From Pluralibacter gergoviae ATCC 33028 = NBRC 105706 (lineage in GTDB: Bacteria > Pseudomonadota > Gammaproteobacteria > Enterobacterales > Enterobacteriaceae), in NCBI RefSeq assembly GCF_001598855.1, contig NZ_BCZS01000020.1, positions 20,297 through 84,296 on the forward strand: a DNA stretch of 64,000 nt, given 5' to 3'. A program made the position numbers and the translations under genes. Positions 18,523 to 26,947 of the stretch are shown here, in pieces; the first letter of the stretch is position 1, and each line of letters opens with the position of its first letter. Under the pieces are notes generated by a model. It ran no database searches. It saw only the letters and a program-made list of their open reading frames with translations, and had not been told where the DNA came from.

Positions 18523-19415
18523 CAGCTGCGTCCTCCGGCTTTCGGATCGAGCAGATCCTGGATGCCGTCGCCAAACAGGTTAAAGCCGACGGCGGTTATC
18601 AGGATCGCTGCGCCGGGAAAGGCGCAGTACCACCACTGATCGAGAACGTAGTTGCGGCCGTTGGCGACCATCGCGCCCCATTCGGCGGTGGGCTGCTGGG
18701 CGCCGAGGCCGATAAAGCCGAGGGTGGCGGCCATCAGGATCGCGCTGCCGATATCCAGCGAGGCCTGCACAATCAGCGGCGGCAGGGCGTTGCGCAGAAT
18801 GTGCCAGCTGATCAGGTGCCAGCGGGAGGCGCCGAAGGTCACCGAGGCTTCAACATAGCTGTGCTGGCGGACGATCAGCGTTTGCCCGCGCGCCAGGCGG
18901 ACGTAAAACGGGATCCTGACGATGGCGATCGCCAGCATGGCGTTAAACAGGCTCGGCCCGAGGGCGGCCGCCAGCGCCATGGTCAGCACCAGCGAGGGGA
19001 TCGACAGCATAATGTCCATCAGCCGCATAATCAGCGCGTCGCAGCGCCCGCCGAGCACCCCGGATAAGCAGCCCAGCAGGGAGCCGCCGATCCCTGCGAT
19101 CAGTACTACGGCAAGCCCGGCGGCAATCGACTGCTGGCTGCCGATCAGCACCCGGCTGAACAGATCCCGGCCCACTTCGTCGGTGCCGAACCAGTGGGCC
19201 GGCGACGGCGCCTGCAGGCGGGCGGTAAGATCGATAGCGTTCGGATCGTGGGGCACCAGCCAGGGTGAAAAAATCATCAGCAGCAGCATCAGCAGCATAA
19301 TGGCGCCGCCGATAAGGGTCAGCGGACTCTGTCTGATGAGCCACAGCCTGCGCTGCCAGCGCGGACTGACGGTGCGTCTGCGCCGCGCCAGCGGAGGTTC
19401 TTCGTTCATCATCAC
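18522..19415 (-). CDS. ddpC: DdpC-like dipeptide ABC transporter permease
   Basis: A 297-residue inner-membrane permease with an N-terminal cytoplasmic arm, a first helix (LTLIGGAIMLLMLLLMIFS) and five more segments. The Opp/DppC landmark AHWFGTDEVGRDLFSRVLIG and the EAA loop EASVTFGASRWHLISWHILR (ATPase contact) are present. It pairs with the DdpB-like permease; stop and start codons of the flanking genes touch or nearly touch. Confidence 0.9.
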   Translation of the reverse strand: MMMNEEPPLARRRRTVSPRWQRRLWLIRQSPLTLIGGAIMLLMLLLMIFSPWLVPHDPNAIDLTARLQAPSPAHWFGTDEVGRDLFSRVLIGSQQSIAAGLAVVLIAGIGGSLLGCLSGVLGGRCDALIMRLMDIMLSIPSLVLTMALAAALGPSLFNAMLAIAIVRIPFYVRLARGQTLIVRQHSYVEASVTFGASRWHLISWHILRNALPPLIVQASLDIGSAILMAATLGFIGLGAQQPTAEWGAMVANGRNYVLDQWWYCAFPGAAILITAVGFNLFGDGIQDLLDPKAGGRS

Positions 19416-20435
19416 TTAACTCTCTCCCCGACCCATGCGCGGATCGATCCACAAGTAGAGCAGGTCAACAATCAGATTCACCAGCACGTAGGCAAACGAC
19501 ACCACGATGGCGAACCCCATTACCGCCGGGAAATCCAGGGCCTGAATGGAGGTCACCACCCAGGCGCCCATCCCCGGCCAGGCAAAGACGGTTTCGGTCA
19601 GCACCGCGCCGTAGAGCAGATCCCCCAGCGCCAGGCCGAGGACCGTGACCGAGGGGATCAGGGCGTTGGGCAGGGCGTAGCGCAGGATAATGGTCCAGCG
19701 CGGCAGGCCGCTTGCCAGCGCGGTGCGGATATAGTCCTCGCCGAGCTGTTCGAGCATCGCCGAGCGGATCTGGCGGGCGACAATGCCCAGGTGGACGAAG
19801 GCGAGGGTGGCCGCCGGCAGGATCAGATGCTGCACGGCGTTGATAAATACCTCCGTATCGCCCGCCAGCAGAGAATCGATCAGGTAGAAGCCGGTGATGT
19901 GCGCGGGCGGATCGAGCCAGTCGTCCAGCCTGCCGCTGCCCGGCAGCCAGTTCAGCTTGCCGTAGAACAGGACGATGACCCCAAGCCCGAGCCAGAAGGC
20001 GGGGGTTGAGATCCCGGTCAGCGCCAGCAGCCTGACCAGATGATCGGTCCAGCGGTTGCGGTAGACCGCAGAGAGGACACCCAGCGGAATGCCGACCACC
20101 AGCGCGATGGCGAGGGCGCAGAAGGCCAGCTCCAGGGTGGCCGGAAAGAAGGCCCGCAGATCCTCCAGCACCGGGCGGCCGGTGCGGATCGAGGTGCCCA
20201 GATCTCCGTGCAGCAGCGCCGAAACGTAGCGGGCAAACTGCTGCCAGAGCGGCAGATCCAGCCCTAGCTGATGGCGGATATGCTGGACTATCTCGTCGCT
20301 GGCGCGCTCGCCCGCCAGCAGGCGGGCCGGATCGCCGGGGATCAGGTGCGAAATGATAAACGTAATGACGCAGACGCCGGCCACCACCAGCACAAGGCCC
20401 CAGCAGCGCTGGCGTATCAGACTCCAGAAACTCAT
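19416..20435 (-). CDS. ddpB: DdpB-like dipeptide ABC transporter permease
   Basis: A 339-residue permease with about six helices. The N-terminus VVAGVCVITFIISHLIPGDP is the DppB-type start, and the EAA loop reads EDYIRTALASGLPRWTIILR. It forms the channel with DdpC. A 53-base gap with a small GC-rich dyad (GGGCCTGCGGCCC) separates it from ddpA, a common place for partial termination that lowers permease levels relative to the binding protein. Confidence 0.9.
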   Translation of the reverse strand: MSFWSLIRQRCWGLVLVVAGVCVITFIISHLIPGDPARLLAGERASDEIVQHIRHQLGLDLPLWQQFARYVSALLHGDLGTSIRTGRPVLEDLRAFFPATLELAFCALAIALVVGIPLGVLSAVYRNRWTDHLVRLLALTGISTPAFWLGLGVIVLFYGKLNWLPGSGRLDDWLDPPAHITGFYLIDSLLAGDTEVFINAVQHLILPAATLAFVHLGIVARQIRSAMLEQLGEDYIRTALASGLPRWTIILRYALPNALIPSVTVLGLALGDLLYGAVLTETVFAWPGMGAWVVTSIQALDFPAVMGFAIVVSFAYVLVNLIVDLLYLWIDPRMGRGES

Positions 20436-20488
20436 ATCGCTTCCTCCGCCGGGCCTGCGGCCCGGCGCAAAAGAGAGACCGCGGAGCG

Positions 20489-22039
20489 CTACTTATGCAT
20501 CTCCGCAATGTTGAATATCTGCTCCAGCATTGGGTTAAAGACGAAGCCCTGGACCGATTTATTCATCGCGACCTGATAGTTTTTCTGGAACAGGTAGACG
20601 TAGGCGGCTTCATCAATCACCACCTTCTGCGCCGCCTGATACTCTTGGGTGCGCGTCGCCTGGTCGCTGGAGGTCGCCGCCTGGCCGAGCAGCTTATCGA
20701 CGGCGGCATTGGCGTAGAACGAGCGGTTGCCGGGCAGCCCTTTTTTGTCTGAAGCGAACAGGTAGTTCATAAACATGTAGGGATCGGCAAAATCCGGACT
20801 CCAGTTACCGATCGCGATATCGTAGTCGCCCTTGCCGATGCGCTCGCGCATGGTGGCGTTGGCCAGCTTCTCAAGCTTCACCTGAATGCCGAGCGCCTGC
20901 AGATTGGCCTGGGTAGAGAGGGCGATAGGCTCCCAGTTCGGATCATTATCGGAATAGAGGAACGAGAGCGTCTTCGGTTTATCGGCCACTTTCTCCAGCG
21001 CCGCCTTCGCCTTATTCATATCCAGCGAATACTGCATTGCGCCGCTGTCGTAGCCCCACATTCCCTCCGGGATCGGGCCGCGCAGCTGCTTACCGTTGCC
21101 GCCGAGAATGCCGTTCACCATGCCCTGATAGTCGGTTGCCCAGGAGATAGCCCGGCGGAGTTCGACCTGGTTAAGCGGCGGCTTGCTGTTATTGAGATAG
21201 AGGTTGGTAATGCGCAGGGCAGGATAGTCGTGAACCGCGACCTTATCCTCTTTTTTCAGGGCGGCAAACTGATCCACCGGCAGCGCGTCGGCGATATCCA
21301 GATCGCCTTTGGTTAACTGCAGGCGGCGGGCGGCGCTCTCGCCGATAATTTTCACCGTCACGCGCTTAAACGCGGGTTTGCTGCCGTCAAAGTGCGGGTT
21401 GGGGACCAGCACCAGCTGCTGCCCCTTCTGCCAGCGCTGCAGCTTAAAAGCGCCGGAGCCGGCGGTGTTCTGCGCCAGCCAGCCCCGGGCGTCGTCGTCG
21501 GCGTGGGCCTTCAGCACGGCGGGGTTAATGATGGAGGCCCCGTCGTTCGCCAGGGTGTGCAGGAAGGGGGCGAACGCGTCCGGTAGGGTAAAGCGCACGG
21601 TTTGCGGATCGATGACCTCTATTTTCAGGCCCGCCGGAAAGGCTTCGGACGGGCCCTGCTTGATGCGCATCAGGCGCTCAAAGGAGAGTTTGACCGCGTC
21701 GGCGGTAACCGGCGTGCCGTCGTCAAACTGCGGCCCCTTGCGCAGGGTAAACGTCCAGACTTTGCCGTCATCGGAGGCCTGCCACTTTTCCGCCAGATCG
21801 CCCTCGACGTCCGTCGAACCTTTGCCGTTATCCACTTTATACTTCACCAGCCGCTGGTAGGCGGGATAGGTAATGGTCCAGTCGTTGTTATCAATGGTCA
21901 CCGCCGGATCCAGCGTCTGCGGATCCGCAGCCTTGCCAATAACCAGCATGTCTTTAGGAACCGCGCTCCAGGCGGGCGCAGTGGCGGCGGCCAGGGCGAG
22001 GGCTAACAGCAGGGGGCGGACTGTGCGGGGAATTATCAT
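20489..22039 (-). CDS. ddpA: DdpA-like periplasmic dipeptide-binding protein (SBP family 5)
   Basis: A 516-residue solute-binding protein with a Sec signal peptide (residues 1-26, LLLALALAAATAPAWSA, cleavage after ASA-like AWSA). Family-5 landmarks include AEKWQASDDGKVWTFTLRKG and FDDGTPVTADAVKLSFERL. It captures the dipeptide in the periplasm for the DdpBCDF importer. Its ATG overlaps the ddpX stop by four bases. In E. coli the equivalent system is thought to take up D-Ala-D-Ala; the ligand here is inferred from the operon. Confidence 0.9.
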   Translation of the reverse strand: MIIPRTVRPLLLALALAAATAPAWSAVPKDMLVIGKAADPQTLDPAVTIDNNDWTITYPAYQRLVKYKVDNGKGSTDVEGDLAEKWQASDDGKVWTFTLRKGPQFDDGTPVTADAVKLSFERLMRIKQGPSEAFPAGLKIEVIDPQTVRFTLPDAFAPFLHTLANDGASIINPAVLKAHADDDARGWLAQNTAGSGAFKLQRWQKGQQLVLVPNPHFDGSKPAFKRVTVKIIGESAARRLQLTKGDLDIADALPVDQFAALKKEDKVAVHDYPALRITNLYLNNSKPPLNQVELRRAISWATDYQGMVNGILGGNGKQLRGPIPEGMWGYDSGAMQYSLDMNKAKAALEKVADKPKTLSFLYSDNDPNWEPIALSTQANLQALGIQVKLEKLANATMRERIGKGDYDIAIGNWSPDFADPYMFMNYLFASDKKGLPGNRSFYANAAVDKLLGQAATSSDQATRTQEYQAAQKVVIDEAAYVYLFQKNYQVAMNKSVQGFVFNPMLEQIFNIAEMHK

Positions 22040-22620
22040 TGTTTTACTCCGTAAGCATTGTCAGGTGTTAAACAGGAAAAGGCGTCGTCCAGCAGGGGAT
22101 AGCCGGCGGCGTCGGGTAATTCAAAGTGCCACCATTCGGTGGCAATGCCCCTGAAGCCGCCGCCGTACATGATGGCGTTGAGCAGCAGGCGGTTGCGCTG
22201 AGCCTGCGGCGGGATGCCGGGATGGAAGGGGTGGGAGAGTTCGCTCATCTCGTCAAAGCCGGTGCCCATATCCAGCGCCTCGCCGCGCTCATCAAGCAGC
22301 GTGACGTCGATAGCCGTGCCCCGGCTGTGGTTTGAGCCGAGACTGCCCGGCACGACATAGGCCGGGTCCGGGCAGGCATTCCACAGCAGCGCCTGCGCCC
22401 GCTGCGGGCGGTAGGCATCCAGCACCAGCAGGCGCAGTCCGGCGAGGGCGGCAATCTGCAGCGACTTCTCCAGTGCCGCCGCCGCATCCGGATGCAGCAG
22501 ACAGCGCGCTTCGCCGTAGATCGGCCGGCCGGTGAGGTTATCGGCGGTAGCGTATTTAAGATCGATATCCAGCGTCGGAAAGCGCGCGGCGATATCGATA
22601 AGAGGCAGCGACTGGCTCAT
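22036..22620 (-). CDS. ddpX: DdpX, D-alanyl-D-alanine dipeptidase (VanX family)
   Basis: A 194-residue zinc dipeptidase that splits D-Ala-D-Ala. The VanX motifs are intact: LDAYRPQRAQ with the catalytic arginine, SNHSRGTAIDVTL with His and Asp zinc ligands, and EWWHFEL with the general base Glu and last His ligand. There is no signal peptide, so it acts in the cytoplasm on imported dipeptide, freeing D-alanine. The ATG at 22620 is chosen over a GTG one codon earlier. It starts 15 bases after the rpiR-like stop and overlaps ddpA. Confidence 0.92.
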   Translation of the reverse strand: MSQSLPLIDIAARFPTLDIDLKYATADNLTGRPIYGEARCLLHPDAAAALEKSLQIAALAGLRLLVLDAYRPQRAQALLWNACPDPAYVVPGSLGSNHSRGTAIDVTLLDERGEALDMGTGFDEMSELSHPFHPGIPPQAQRNRLLLNAIMYGGGFRGIATEWWHFELPDAAGYPLLDDAFSCLTPDNAYGVKQ

Positions 22621-22635
22621 CACAATGTCCTGTAT

Positions 22636-23505
22636 TTATTCATGTTCAAATTGGCCAAAGGCCTGCTGCAGCGCGCGGTTCTCCGCGAGGCGGCCGGAGA
22701 GCGCCGGCCCCAGTCGCTCTATCGTTGCGGACAGCAGCAGGTTAAAAAGGCAGCTGATGGGGGCGAGGGAGTCCCAGAAGTGCCCGGTATCGGTTTTGAC
22801 CTGCAGCAGATCCACCGGGAAGTCGCGGGCCCACGGGCACCAGATATCGGTGACCAGCGCTGTCGCTACCCGGCGCTCGCTGGCGATGCGGCAAAACTGG
22901 CGGGCCGCCGTGGCGTAGGCGCGGGTGTCCGTCAGCACCACGTAGGGGTTGTCATATCCGGAGTTCAGCGATTCCAGCCAGCTGCCGGAGCTGCCGTCGG
23001 CGTAGACCACCCGGGGGCGCAGGTACTCCAGATGGCTGAAAAAGGTGTTGGCGATGCCGCGGGTCGACTGAACGCCGAGGACGATCACCGCGTCGGCGTC
23101 GGCGATGCGCTGGCTGATGCGGGCGAAGGTCTCCGTCTGCGCCAGCCGGTAGACGTACTGGATGGCCTCCAGCTCCATCTGCAGCGACTGGCTGAGCCTG
23201 TCCGGCCGGGCCTGCTGCTGCGCCCAGGAGTCGAGGCGCTCTACTACGCCCCAGTGGCGGTAGGGGGCCGCGCTGGCGCTTTTCAGGCCGTTTTTAACGT
23301 CGTCCAGGTTGCGATAGCCCAGCTTGCGCAGGTAGCGCCCGACGGTGATCCCGCTGGTGCCCGTGGCCTGGGCGATGCTGTCCGCGGTCTCGAACGGGAT
23401 TTGCGCCAGGTGGCCGAGCAGCCAGCTGCCGATCCGCTTTTCGCTCGGCGTCAGCTGACTGAACGTTGACTCGATAATCCGCTGCAGTTCATGGCTATCG
23501 CTCAT
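22636..23505 (-). CDS. RpiR-family regulator heading the ddp operon
   Basis: A 289-residue MurR/RpiR-type regulator. The N-terminal HTH_6 domain (residues 1-77; LTPSEKRIGSWLLGHLAQIP, then TGTSGITVGRYLRKLGYRN) is followed by a SIS sugar-isomerase-like ligand domain (ADAVIVLGVQSTRGIANTFF). The frame is open upstream, but the ATG at 23505 with GAGG six bases before it gives the usual length. The stop is 15 bases from ddpX, so it is probably the first gene of the operon and autoregulatory. SIS domains in relatives bind amino sugars such as MurNAc-6-P, which would link the operon to peptidoglycan recycling (inference). Confidence 0.88.
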   Translation of the reverse strand: MSDSHELQRIIESTFSQLTPSEKRIGSWLLGHLAQIPFETADSIAQATGTSGITVGRYLRKLGYRNLDDVKNGLKSASAAPYRHWGVVERLDSWAQQQARPDRLSQSLQMELEAIQYVYRLAQTETFARISQRIADADAVIVLGVQSTRGIANTFFSHLEYLRPRVVYADGSSGSWLESLNSGYDNPYVVLTDTRAYATAARQFCRIASERRVATALVTDIWCPWARDFPVDLLQVKTDTGHFWDSLAPISCLFNLLLSATIERLGPALSGRLAENRALQQAFGQFEHE

Positions 23506-23826
23506 CTCTGTCCTCGATGATAGTGAGATATCATTTAACAGACTTTTGATACTTGAATAACAAAGCACGATGCGTGCCAGATGAACAGAAACGGCCTTAT
23601 TCCTGAATATGGCGCGATAACAGGGTGTTTCGACACATTTGAAGCGTAGATAAGGGCGGCAGGAACGCACAAAAAGCGTGCAGATTTTTCCGAAGAGCGT
23701 CACATAAAGAACATTTTTTTAACAATTTCGCGCATTAATCTCCTCAACGCCGCGAATTTTCCTTGCCCGCGTCGCCCCCGCGCGGCATAACGACAGGGGG
23801 AATACCTCTTCAATAAGGATAACGAG
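23506..23826. promoter_or_regulatory. Divergent promoter region, rpiR-ddp and the PheC-like gene
   Basis: This 321-base AT-rich gap separates the leftward rpiR-ddp operon from the rightward periplasmic protein gene. I see no TGGCAC-N5-TTGCA sigma-54 element of the kind known before E. coli ddpX. ATAGTGAGATATCAT (23520-23534) just upstream of rpiR contains a short GATATC dyad. No other feature is recognised. Confidence 0.35.
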
Positions 23827-24588
23827 ATGCGACTGAAAACAGACCTGGCGCTGGGGCTGACCCTGCTCGCCTGCGCGGGCCACGCCCGCGATCTGCAGAC
23901 CATCCGCCAAAGCGGGGAACTGAAGGTCGGCGTGCCGGGGGACTACGCGCCGCTGGCGTTTCACAATCAGGCCGGGGAGCTGCTCGGCTACGATGTCGAT
24001 ATGGCGAAAGATCTCGGCAAAACCCTCGGGCTGAAGGTGAGCTTTGTCGCCACCAGCTGGCCGACGCTGGCCGCCGATCTGCAGGCGGATAAGTTTGATA
24101 TCGCCATGGGCGGCGTCACCCGCACGCCGGAGCGGGCAAAGGCGTTTGCCCTCAGCCGGCCGGTGGTGGCGAACGGTAAGATAGCGCTGGCCAACTGCAG
24201 CGCCGCGCCGTCGCTCGGCAGCCTGGCGCAGATAGACCGGCCGCAGGTGAAGGTGGTGGTTAATCCCGGCGGCACCAATCAGAGCTACGTCGATGCGCAT
24301 ATTAAGCACGCGCAGATTATTCGCGTGAAGAATAACGTCGATAATCTGCAGGCCCTGCGGGACAAAAGCGCCGATATGATGGTCACCGACCTGATCGAGG
24401 GCGACTGGTATCAGGGCCAGGAGCCGGGCGTGTTCTGCGTCGCCACGGCGAAGCCGCTGCCGGGCACCGAAAGCGATAAAGTCTATATGGTCAGGCGCGA
24501 CAATCCGCAGCTGCTGGAGAAGGTAGATCAGTGGCTGGCGAAGCAGGACCCCGCCGCGCTCAAGCGCAAGTGGAAGCTGGCGCAGTAG
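23827..24588 (+). CDS. PheC-like periplasmic protein (SBP family 3; cyclohexadienyl dehydratase or amino-acid binding)
   Basis: A 253-residue secreted protein with signal peptide (residues 1-20, LALGLTLLACAGHA). The fold is the amino-acid-binding SBP_bac_3 type. Segments TSWPTLAADLQADKFDIAMG, VVVNPGGTNQSYVDAHIKHA and ADMMVTDLIEGDWY parallel Pseudomonas PheC, a periplasmic cyclohexadienyl dehydratase, including the glutamate in the DxIE motif. Because no ABC permease genes are adjacent, an enzyme role is as likely as transport. The choice between dehydratase and binding protein cannot be settled from sequence alone. Confidence 0.75.
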   Translation: MRLKTDLALGLTLLACAGHARDLQTIRQSGELKVGVPGDYAPLAFHNQAGELLGYDVDMAKDLGKTLGLKVSFVATSWPTLAADLQADKFDIAMGGVTRTPERAKAFALSRPVVANGKIALANCSAAPSLGSLAQIDRPQVKVVVNPGGTNQSYVDAHIKHAQIIRVKNNVDNLQALRDKSADMMVTDLIEGDWYQGQEPGVFCVATAKPLPGTESDKVYMVRRDNPQLLEKVDQWLAKQDPAALKRKWKLAQ

Positions 24589-24623
24589 CGCTCTGCCCGC
24601 GCGGCGCGCGGGCAGAATAAGGC

Positions 24624-25424
24624 TTACACGATATCGTCAACCACGCCGCCGTCGACGCGCAGCGCCGCGCCGGAGGTGGCGGAGGCCTGTTTAGAGCAGG
24701 CGTAAACCACCATGTTGGCGACTTCCTCAACCGACGCCGCGCGCTGAATAACCGAGCTCGGACGGTGGGCCATCACGAACTCTTTTCCCAGTTCTTCCAG
24801 CGACTTACCGGTCTTTTCCGCTTCCTCCTTCATCATTTCTGCAAAGCCGTCGGAGATGGTCGGTCCCGGCAGGACGCTGTTAACGGTGACGCCGCTGCCG
24901 GCGACGTATTTCGCCAGGCCGCGCGCCAGGGCGAGCTGCGCCGTTTTGCTGACGCCATACTGGATCATGTCCGCCGGAATATTGCGTGCGGATTCGGAGG
25001 AGATAAACACCACCCGTCCCCAGCCTTTCTTCACCATCGCCGGCAGCAGGGCGCGCGACAGGCGCACGCCGGACATCACGTTAGTCTGCCAGTATTTCTC
25101 CCAGGTCTCGTCGTCGAGTTCGAAGAAGTCCCCCGGCCCGTAGATGCCCGCATTGTTAACCAGAATATCCACGCCGCCGCCGTCTGACCCCTTCAGCAGC
25201 TGGTTAACGCCTTCAGCGCTGCTGAGATCGGCAATGGCCGAACGCGCCCTGGCGCCCGGGACATCATGGTGCAGGCGGGCAAGCGCCTCGCTGACGCTCT
25301 TTTCGCTGCGGCCGTTGAGGATAACTTCCGCGCCGCTTTCTGCCAGCCCTTTGGCAATCGCATAGCCAATGCCGCCCGTTGATGCGCTTACCAGCGCGAC
25401 TTTCCCCGATAAATCAATTTTCAT
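24624..25424 (-). CDS. Classical SDR-family oxidoreductase
   Basis: A 266-residue NAD(P)-dependent short-chain dehydrogenase. Landmarks are the cofactor loop VSASTGGIGYAIAKGL, ILVNNAGIYGPG (NNAG), the catalytic serine in FISSESARN and Tyr/Lys in YGVSKTAQ. The C-terminus SGAALRVDGGVVDDIV is typical of 3-oxoacyl-ACP reductase-like SDRs. The ATG at 25424 follows AAAGGGTA. Monocistronic as far as seen; the substrate is unknown. Confidence 0.88.
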   Translation of the reverse strand: MKIDLSGKVALVSASTGGIGYAIAKGLAESGAEVILNGRSEKSVSEALARLHHDVPGARARSAIADLSSAEGVNQLLKGSDGGGVDILVNNAGIYGPGDFFELDDETWEKYWQTNVMSGVRLSRALLPAMVKKGWGRVVFISSESARNIPADMIQYGVSKTAQLALARGLAKYVAGSGVTVNSVLPGPTISDGFAEMMKEEAEKTGKSLEELGKEFVMAHRPSSVIQRAASVEEVANMVVYACSKQASATSGAALRVDGGVVDDIV

Positions 25425-25688
25425 GCACGTACCCTTTTTGACTGGACGAATCATTAAGCATGGCAGACGTGGGCGCAGCGCTTATGTGATTTGTGCTGTT
25501 TAGAGGCCGGATACCGTGCGCCGGCGACGGGGTTTATATTGATGTGGGTGATGTATTTATCTTTATGATTTATAAAACAAATAATGCGTTTTTGATGTTA
25601 AATAAACCTGTTTCGGGGATGGCTTTTTGGATAGAATGCGTTCGCCAGAAAGGTTCTGGCTTTTACTTTGACGAAAAGGATTTGATGC

Positions 25689-25856
25689 ATGAATAAGCTG
25701 ATTAAATTAGCGCTTCTGGGCGCCGTTATGGCGACCCTTTCCGGCTGTACGGGCAGTATCTACAACAAAGAAAAGAACTGCGACTACCACTACCTGTTCC
25801 ACCCCGCGATCTCCATCTCGAAGATGATCGGCGGCTGCGGCGATACCGCGAAGTAA
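25689..25856 (+). CDS. yhfL: YhfL-like small lipoprotein
   Basis: A 55-residue lipoprotein too short for usual gene cut-offs. MNKLIKLALLGAVMATLSGC is a lipoprotein signal with lipobox LSGC (Cys20), and the mature part NCDYHYLFHPAISISKMIGG is collinear with the protein I know as E. coli YhfL. AAAAGGA lies upstream of the ATG. Function unknown; E. coli YhfL is a conserved secreted lipoprotein. A strong terminator follows directly. Confidence 0.88.
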   Translation: MNKLIKLALLGAVMATLSGCTGSIYNKEKNCDYHYLFHPAISISKMIGGCGDTAK

Positions 25857-25864
25857 GCACGACC

Positions 25865-25890
25865 GGGCCGGCCCGCGGGGCCGGCTTTTT
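25865..25890 (+). terminator. Intrinsic terminator of yhfL
   Basis: GGGCCGGCCC and GGGGCCGGC around a short loop form a very stable stem followed by TTTTTAT, nine bases after the yhfL stop. It reaches the stop codon of the convergent MBL-fold gene. Confidence 0.85.
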
Positions 25891-26683
25891 ATATGGTGAT
25901 GATATCGCCGGTCGCCAGCGAAGAGAGACGCCCGCTGAGCCAGATATTTCCCCACATTCCCGTACAGTGGCACCCCACAATGCGTTCCGTATTTTGCGCG
26001 CGCAGAAAACGCCCGATGCGGCGGATGGCGAGCGGCGAAGCGCTGCGCAGGTGAAAACCGCCAATCAGGGCGTGAACGTGCTCAATGCCGGTAATGCGCT
26101 GGCAGTGCCTGACGATATTGACGATCCCGCGGTGTCCGCATCCGGTAATGATGGTCAGCCCCCGCGCCGATTTATGCACTAACGCGCCCTCATCAACGAT
26201 AAAGTCAGGCCGCCCGCCGTGGCGGTCTAAAAGGCCGTAAGCCTTTGGCCTTGCGACCGTAATCTCACCCGACCACAGCGTTGAATCGCTGATAGGCACC
26301 GGCGACGCCGAGCGGATCATCCGGTGGCGGGAGTAGTCTATCTCCAGAGAGAGCTTTTTGATCCTCTGACTGCGCCCCGCCAGCGTCAGCGCGGCGTGAC
26401 GTTCGCGCGCAGCGTCAGGGTGACAGATAATCGTCGTATTGTCGGGAAGAAAGGCAACGCCGCCGCAGTGATCGTAATGACCGTGGGATAAGACCGCGAC
26501 ATCAATTGCGCCCGGGTCGATACCCAGCAGAGCGGCGTTGTGTAAGAAACTGTCGTCGGGCCCTGTATCAAAGAGAATGGTTTTCTGCCCGTCCTCTACC
26601 AGCAGGCTCAGCCCGGCCTTTGCTCTTAGCGACGACCCGTTTCGCCGCCGGTTTTCCAGCAGGACCGTTATTTTTAACGTCAT
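25889..26683 (-). CDS. Metallo-beta-lactamase-fold hydrolase
   Basis: A 264-residue protein with the MBL zinc motif HxHxDH in VLSHGHYDHCGGVAFL, the metal-site FDTGPDDSF upstream, and later His residues in TGCGHRGIVN and IGGFHLRSA. This pattern is that of the archaeal-type dihydropterin/aminobenzene phosphate synthase subgroup (COG1237) of MBL proteins. No partner genes define its substrate. GC and codon use are less extreme than in flanking genes (ATAATGGTG-like codons), which might mean later acquisition. Confidence 0.82.
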   Translation of the reverse strand: MTLKITVLLENRRRNGSSLRAKAGLSLLVEDGQKTILFDTGPDDSFLHNAALLGIDPGAIDVAVLSHGHYDHCGGVAFLPDNTTIICHPDAARERHAALTLAGRSQRIKKLSLEIDYSRHRMIRSASPVPISDSTLWSGEITVARPKAYGLLDRHGGRPDFIVDEGALVHKSARGLTIITGCGHRGIVNIVRHCQRITGIEHVHALIGGFHLRSASPLAIRRIGRFLRAQNTERIVGCHCTGMWGNIWLSGRLSSLATGDIITI

Positions 26684-26947
26684 AAACTCTACCTGCGCTG
26701 TGCGAAGCGTTCATTGTATTCAACGCGCTGTGATAAAAACCCTGCGGTCAGCGCAAAATGCCGCTTCTGATTGCGCCGCGCCGCTGGCCCGCTCCGCAGA
26801 ACCCGCGATCGGGTCAGGGATGAATTTGCGCTGCCTCACCTTTTCCCCCTCGTGCCGCTCGCGGCAGCGGCTTTATGTTGCAATTAGGTTAAATAATATG
26901 CAATTGTAATGTTATTACTTCCTGATGGCGACTTAAAGGTGACAGTA
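26684..26947. other. Intergenic region between MBL and cupin genes
   Basis: This 264-base gap carries the divergent promoters. TTGCAATTAGGTTAAATAATATGCAATTG (about 26878-26906) holds two TGCAATT elements 20 bases apart that overlap a TTAAATAAT promoter-like segment and may be an operator for the cupin gene. No gene is recognised in it. Confidence 0.3.

Noticed and set aside
16356..18639. Large plus-strand frames opposite the ddpF and ddpD genes
   Set aside because: Arg/Gly/Pro/His-rich composition and position exactly antisense to clear ABC ATPases; typical high-GC shadows.
23506..23703. Extended start of the RpiR-type regulator at 23703
   Set aside because: The additional 66 residues (Cys/Tyr-rich) are unlike the family; the ATG at 23505 has a proper ribosome site and gives normal length.
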